Source: Gemmatimonadota bacterium
GTDB lineage: Bacteria; Gemmatimonadota; Gemmatimonadetes; Gemmatimonadales; GWC2-71-9
Assembly (NCBI GenBank): GCA_020351775.1
Contig: CP070666.1
Coordinates: 5,363,326-5,406,168 of the forward strand
Direction: 5' to 3'
DNA length: 42,843 nt
In this document: positions 42,569 to 42,843 of the stretch, in pieces
Layout of the letters: the number at the start of each line of letters is the position of its first letter
How positions within the stretch are numbered: position 1 is the stretch's first letter
Translations under genes and position numbers: made by a program
The notes under the pieces: model-generated
What the model saw: only the letters and a program-made list of their open reading frames with translations
Told to the model about the DNA's origin: nothing
The model's database searches: none

Positions 42569-42819
42569 ACGCGGCCTCTGCTCACGTGCCCCTCCACTTG
42601 GCGCCGAGGTACTCGTACTTGCCGGCGGATGGAAGGAGCCCAGTAGTCTCAAGCGGTGCTACCAACAGGCCGATGAGGCGACTATGTTGGAGGTCGTTCT
42701 GAGTGGCGGTGAGCTGAGGGAGCGAATGGCATGAGGTCGCACTCTTGCACAGTTAGCGGCACACCCGGCTATTTCGCTGCTTGACTCACAGCAGTTAAGT
42801 TGTTGCAGTAAATACACAT
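42569..42819. other. Intergenic stretch before tRNA-Pro
   Basis: There is no supported gene. A TTGACT (42781-42786) with a weak TGCAGT (42804-42809) 17 bp downstream could be the promoter of the tRNA; the gap from there to the tRNA is about 10 bases. No terminator is evident after the hydrolase. Confidence 0.35.
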
Positions 42820-42843
42820 CGGGGCGTGGCGCAGCCCGGTAGC
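42820..42843 (+). tRNA. tRNA-Pro, 5' end only (cut by window edge)
   Basis: The last 24 bases read CGGGGCG then TGGCGCAGCCCGGTAGC. A 5' C at position 1, TGGCGCAG and CCCGGTAGC are the usual acceptor and D-arm sequence of bacterial tRNA-Pro. The anticodon is outside the window, so the isoacceptor is not known. Confidence 0.8.

Noticed and set aside
1..42843. CRISPR arrays, insertion sequences, prophage or toxin-antitoxin modules
   Set aside because: No regularly spaced repeats, transposase, phage or paired toxin-antitoxin genes were seen on either strand.

Overview
The window is GC-rich, tightly packed bacterial chromosome. It comes from a diderm: it encodes an LpxH-like lipid A enzyme, an LptE-like lipoprotein, a LolB-like lipoprotein and several lipobox proteins. 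The gene families and their order (MBL hydrolase / GlmU-like / ManC / Roadblock; serS / histidine kinase / uvrD; murA / pgeF / rimP-nusA-infB; HEAT-cyclophilin fusion; DUF5683 protein) suggest Gemmatimonadota or a close relative. That placement is inference from family resemblance, not a computed phylogeny.

Layout. 1-2613 (+): the 3' part of a HEAT-like protein, then an HD-GYP protein. 2610-6060 (-): WalJ-type MBL hydrolase, GlmU-like sugar nucleotidyltransferase, mannose-1-phosphate guanylyltransferase, Roadblock protein. 6152-11402 (+): a lipoprotein, serS, an orphan histidine kinase and a UvrD/PcrA helicase, the last three overlapping. 11436-13302 (-): secreted zinc-dependent phospholipase C-like protein, membrane-anchored coiled-coil protein, P-II-like protein. 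13441-23002 (+): murA-pgeF, then the translation operon rimP-nusA-ylxQ-infB-DUF503-rbfA-truB-ribF, in which almost every stop overlaps the next start. 23027-28664 (+): secD-secF, tatD, fhs, ridA and a selenocysteine tRNA. 28776-30235 (+): diacylglycerol kinase-like and DUF5683 proteins. 30254-30982 (-): LpxH-like phosphoesterase. 31155-39107 (+): thioesterase, HEAT-cyclophilin fusion, envelope lipoproteins, cation/proton antiporter, rph-rdgB, ACT-like protein and small proteins. 39108-42843: sparser accessory stretch with three secreted or lipoprotein genes, long non-coding gaps, and the 5' end of a tRNA-Pro at the window edge.

Main points of interest. (1) A complete tRNA-Sec, so this lineage probably decodes UGA as selenocysteine, although no selA, selB, selD or clear selenoprotein lies in the window. 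(2) MurA has Asp in place of the usual catalytic-loop Cys, predicting fosfomycin insensitivity. (3) Several divergent promoters place their -10 box only 6-12 nt from a start codon, suggesting leaderless transcription. (4) A strong intrinsic hairpin lies between a good promoter and rimP-nusA, a candidate attenuator. (5) truB seems to start at a non-AUG codon. (6) A secreted protein fuses HEAT repeats to a cyclophilin. I see no CRISPR array, insertion sequence, prophage or clear novel multi-gene defence system. Most of the window is housekeeping.
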